Part shown: piece by piece, positions 5,512 to 7,969 of the stretch
Position numbering within the stretch: the stretch's first letter is position 1
How the letters are laid out: each line of letters opens with the position of its first letter
The notes under the pieces: generated by a model
Told to the model about the DNA's origin: nothing
The model's input: the letters and a program-made list of their open reading frames with translations, nothing else
Databases searched by the model: none
Source of the DNA: Candidatus Caccocola faecipullorum
Lineage (GTDB): Bacteria; Synergistota; Synergistia; Synergistales; Synergistaceae
Direction: 5' to 3'
DNA: 7,969 nt
Assembly: GCA_018716365.1 (NCBI GenBank)
Contig: DVKA01000184.1
Span: 1 to 7,969 of the forward strand
Position numbers and translations under genes: made by a program

Positions 5512-6570
5512 ATGGAGGATTTTGTTTATCTGACTTTGAGCGACGGTTCCGTATGGCGCGGGCGCGGCAGGCTCGACGGCCCGGTGGAGGGCGAAGTGGT
5601 CTTCACGACGGCCTCGTGCGGCTATCCGCAGACTTTGACGGACCCGTCGTATAACGGGCAGATCATTGTTTTCGCTTTTCCGCCTATCGGAATTTACGGT
5701 ATAGACAAGGACAATCTTGAGAGCCGCCGCGTTTGGGCGCGCGGCGCTCTGATGACGCGCCTCGACGAAACGGAATGCGGGCGCTTCGAAAGTTTACACG
5801 ACTGGATGGCGGAGAACGGCCGCTCGATAGTCCACGACATAGACACTCGCGGGCTGATTCTGAAAATCCGCGAAGTCGGCTCGATGATGGGCCGTCTCGA
5901 TACGACGCCCGTGAAGCCCGAGCTTACGGAGCTGCCGCCGACGCTGGTTCACGAGGTTTCGTGCGATATGCCGGTGATAAGCGGAGGGGGCGACCTGACC
6001 GTCGCGGTGATGGACTACGGAGTGAAGGAGAACATCATCCGCAGTATGGAGCGGCGCGGCTGCCGCGTCATCCGCTTCCCGCACGACACGCCCGCGGATA
6101 CGGTGCTTTCAAGCGGCGCGGACGGCGTGCTGCTGAGCAACGGCCCGGGCGACCCGTCGGTGCTGGAGCGCGAGGCTGCGGAGGCGGCGAAGCTTCTCGG
6201 TAAACTGCCGCTGCTCGGCGTCTGCCTCGGGAATCAGCTTCTCGCGATGGCCTGCGGCGGAAAGACGAAGAAGCTTTCCTTTGGCCACCGCGGCGCGAAC
6301 CAGCCGGTGCTCGACCTCGCGACGGGGCGCGGCCTGCTGACGAGCCAGAACCACCAGTACGCGGTCGACGCGGCGAGCCTCGCGGGCACGGAGCTCGAGG
6401 TCGCATACAAGCATCTCGGCGACGGCACGGTCGAGGGGCTGCGCCACAGGCGGTACGACGCGCTGTCGGTTCAGTTCCATCCCGAGGCTTCGCCGGGGCC
6501 GGAGGACGCCTCCTATATTTTCGACAATTTCATCGACCGTATGAAGGCCGCGCGCCAGGGGAGAAATTAG
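5512..6570 (+). CDS. carA: Carbamoyl-phosphate synthase small subunit (glutamine amidotransferase)
   Basis: CarA hydrolyses glutamine and passes ammonia to CarB for carbamoyl phosphate, the precursor of pyrimidines and arginine. From ATG 5512 it is 352 residues. The N-terminal CarA domain runs MEDFVYLTLSDGSVWRGRGR, then GYPQTLTDPSYNGQ and DIDTRGLILKIRE. The class I amidotransferase domain shows VMDYGVKENIIRS, LLSNGPGDPS, the nucleophile in GVCLGNQ (Cys238), and the His323/Glu325 pair in QFHPE. So the catalytic triad is intact. Start: the family N-terminus aligns with 5512, which has AAGGAG 10 nt upstream; an in-frame extension to ATG 5446 would add 22 residues unlike CarA. Divergences from usual motifs are GYPQ for GYQE, AFPPIGIYG where TYPHIGNYG-like sequence is typical, and GNQ for GHQ after the nucleophile. 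The stop is one base before the carB ATG, indicating translational coupling. Confidence 0.93.
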   Translation: MEDFVYLTLSDGSVWRGRGRLDGPVEGEVVFTTASCGYPQTLTDPSYNGQIIVFAFPPIGIYGIDKDNLESRRVWARGALMTRLDETECGRFESLHDWMAENGRSIVHDIDTRGLILKIREVGSMMGRLDTTPVKPELTELPPTLVHEVSCDMPVISGGGDLTVAVMDYGVKENIIRSMERRGCRVIRFPHDTPADTVLSSGADGVLLSNGPGDPSVLEREAAEAAKLLGKLPLLGVCLGNQLLAMACGGKTKKLSFGHRGANQPVLDLATGRGLLTSQNHQYAVDAASLAGTELEVAYKHLGDGTVEGLRHRRYDALSVQFHPEASPGPEDASYIFDNFIDRMKAARQGRN

Positions 6571-6571
6571 G

Positions 6572-7969
6572 ATGAGAGACGCAACTATAAGAAAAGTTCT
6601 TGTGCTGGGCTCCGGCCCGATAAAGATAGGCCAGGCCGCGGAGTTCGACTACGCGGGCACACAGGCCTGCCGAGCGCTTAAAGAAGAAGGATGCAGCGTC
6701 ATCCTGCTGAACAGCAACCCCGCGACGATACAGACGGACAGCTCGGTCGCGGACGTCGTATATATCCGCCCGCTGCTGCCCGACGTGGTCGAGGAAATAC
6801 TCAAGGAGCACAACCCCGACGGCGTCGTCGCGACGCTCGGCGGGCAGACGGGCCTGAACCTCTGCATGGAGTGCGAAAAGCTCGGGATATGGAAGCGTCA
6901 CAAGTGCCGCGTGCTCGGAACGCAGCCGGACGCCGTGGAGCGCGCCGAGGCGCGCGAGCCGTTCCGCCGCACGATGCTCGAGGCGGGGCAGCCCATCATC
7001 GCAAGCCGCGGAATTTCGTCCGTCGCCGAGGCGCAGGAGTTCGCGCTGCATACGCCGCTGCCGCTGATTCTGCGCCCTGACTTCACGCTCGGCGGCTCGG
7101 GAAATTCCGTCGTGCGCGACGTAGAGAACTTCGTCGTCCAGACGGAGGACGCCCTCGCCGCCTCGCCTGTCGGACACGCGCTGATAGAGCGCTACCTCGA
7201 GGGCTGGCACGAGATGGAGATCGAGGTCGTCCGCGACTGCGCCGGAAACGCGCTCGCCGTCTGCGGAATGGAGAATATCGACCCGATGGGCGTCCACACG
7301 GGCGACTCGGTAGTCGTATCGCCGCCGCTGACCCTCACGGACAAGGAATGGCAGATGCTGCGCACCGCGGCGCTCAAGATAGTCGACGCGCTTGACATCC
7401 GCGGGGCCTGTAACGTGCAGTTCGCGCTCGCGCCGGACGGCAGCGAGTATTATGTAATAGAAGTAAACCCGCGCGCGAGCCGCTCCAGCGCCCTCGCGAG
7501 CAAGGCGACCGGCTACCCGATCGCGCGCATGGCGGCGAAGATAGCGCTCGGCCTAGAGCTGACCGAGATGGAGAATCCCGTCACGGGAGCGGGCAGCGCG
7601 CTCTCTGAGCCCGCGCTCGACTACGTCGCGGTCAAGGTCCCTTCGTGGCCCTTCGACAGCTTCCCGCAGGCGGACTTCACGCTCGGCCCGCGCATGAAGG
7701 CGACCGGCGAAGTGCTCGCCATAGGCACGAACTTCGCCCAGGCGCTGACGAAGGCGTGGCGCTCCGTCGCGCGCGGCAAAACCCTGCCCGACAGAAAGCT
7801 GCGCTCCTGGGAGACGCGCAAGCTCTGGGAGCAGGTCAACCGCCCGACGCACCTGAGGCTCGACGCGATAACGGAGCTTCTGCGCCGCAGCTCTACGACG
7901 GTCGACGAGATAGCGCGCAGGACGCACATCCGCCGCTACTTCATAGAACAGCTCAACGCGATACAGCTC
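6572..7969 (+). CDS. carB: Carbamoyl-phosphate synthase large subunit, N-terminal part (truncated by window end)
   Basis: The open frame runs from ATG 6572 to the last base, 466 codons of a protein usually near 1070, so only the carboxy-phosphate synthetic half and the start of the oligomerisation domain are seen. It makes carboxy phosphate from bicarbonate and ATP, then carbamate with CarA-derived ammonia. Recognisable in order: GSGPIKIGQAAEFDY (13-27), LLNSNPATIQTD, ATLGGQTGLNL, the ATP-grasp loop LRPDFTLGGSGNS (167-179), ENIDPMGVHTGDS (234-246), and EVNPRASRSSALASKATGYP (297 onward) with Glu297 and Asn299 in the metal/ATP positions. AGGGGAG (6557-6563) lies 8 nt before the ATG, inside the end of carA, with one base between carA stop and carB start. 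Odd: the glycine loop ends GSGNS where GGTGGG or GGSGGG is usual, and Asp170 replaces the usual Ser/Ala; Arg168 is kept. No frameshift or stop was seen. Confidence 0.93.
   Translation, partial: MRDATIRKVLVLGSGPIKIGQAAEFDYAGTQACRALKEEGCSVILLNSNPATIQTDSSVADVVYIRPLLPDVVEEILKEHNPDGVVATLGGQTGLNLCMECEKLGIWKRHKCRVLGTQPDAVERAEAREPFRRTMLEAGQPIIASRGISSVAEAQEFALHTPLPLILRPDFTLGGSGNSVVRDVENFVVQTEDALAASPVGHALIERYLEGWHEMEIEVVRDCAGNALAVCGMENIDPMGVHTGDSVVVSPPLTLTDKEWQMLRTAALKIVDALDIRGACNVQFALAPDGSEYYVIEVNPRASRSSALASKATGYPIARMAAKIALGLELTEMENPVTGAGSALSEPALDYVAVKVPSWPFDSFPQADFTLGPRMKATGEVLAIGTNFAQALTKAWRSVARGKTLPDRKLRSWETRKLWEQVNRPTHLRLDAITELLRRSSTTVDEIARRTHIRRYFIEQLNAIQL

Noticed and set aside
6530..7297. 255-codon open frame on the minus strand over carB
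   Set aside because: carB on the plus strand is unmistakable by motifs and is open to the window end; the minus frame is a shadow.
1..7969. New defence, mobile or secretion system
   Set aside because: All six genes fall into recognised transport, metabolic or repair families; there are no transposases, integrases, toxin-antitoxin pairs, cas genes or terminal inverted repeats.

Overview
The window is an ordinary-looking piece of a GC-rich bacterial chromosome with G/C-biased third codon positions. The content is a TRAP-transporter operon with a mu-crystallin-type enzyme, a family 6 glycosylase and carAB. Together with the flavour of the proteins, this would fit an anaerobic amino-acid-using bacterium such as a member of Synergistota (Cloacibacillus/Synergistes-like). 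That placement is inference only: no rRNA or other phylogenetic marker is present.

Layout. Positions 3-35 hold a rho-independent terminator, presumably of a gene just off the left edge. A four-gene rightward operon follows (120-4136). It encodes an ornithine cyclodeaminase/mu-crystallin family enzyme, then the large membrane subunit (dctM), the periplasmic solute-binding protein (dctP) and the small membrane subunit (dctQ) of one tripartite ATP-independent periplasmic transporter. Gaps are 18-33 nt. The M-P-Q order differs from the usual P-Q-M. The operon closes with a perfect 13-bp GC-rich hairpin (4187-4218) that probably also serves the convergent gene on its right, a minus-strand DNA-deoxyinosine (hypoxanthine) glycosylase (4245-4739).

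Between this repair gene and carA lie roughly 770 nt without a convincing gene (4740-5511). This gap holds a solitary sequence closely resembling a degenerate type I-E CRISPR repeat (4810-4836, minus orientation), a bulged stem-loop, an 11-bp direct repeat, a small tandem repeat inside a 58-nt stretch with no adenine, and a near-consensus sigma-70 promoter (TTGACG-16-TATAAT, 5390-5417). That promoter drives carA (start most likely 5512) and carB (start 6572, truncated by the window end after 466 codons). Together they form carbamoyl-phosphate synthetase for pyrimidine and arginine synthesis.

How the genes work together. The TRAP system would use an ion gradient to import an organic acid or amino-acid-like solute, and the co-transcribed NAD(P)-dependent enzyme would plausibly process that solute or a product of it; the substrate cannot be read from sequence. 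carAB is a standard biosynthetic pair, though several normally invariant-looking motif positions are altered in both subunits. I saw no defence system, mobile element, tRNA or rRNA. The most unusual items are the orphan CRISPR-repeat-like element, the TRAP gene order with its leading enzyme, and the motif divergence in CarA/CarB.
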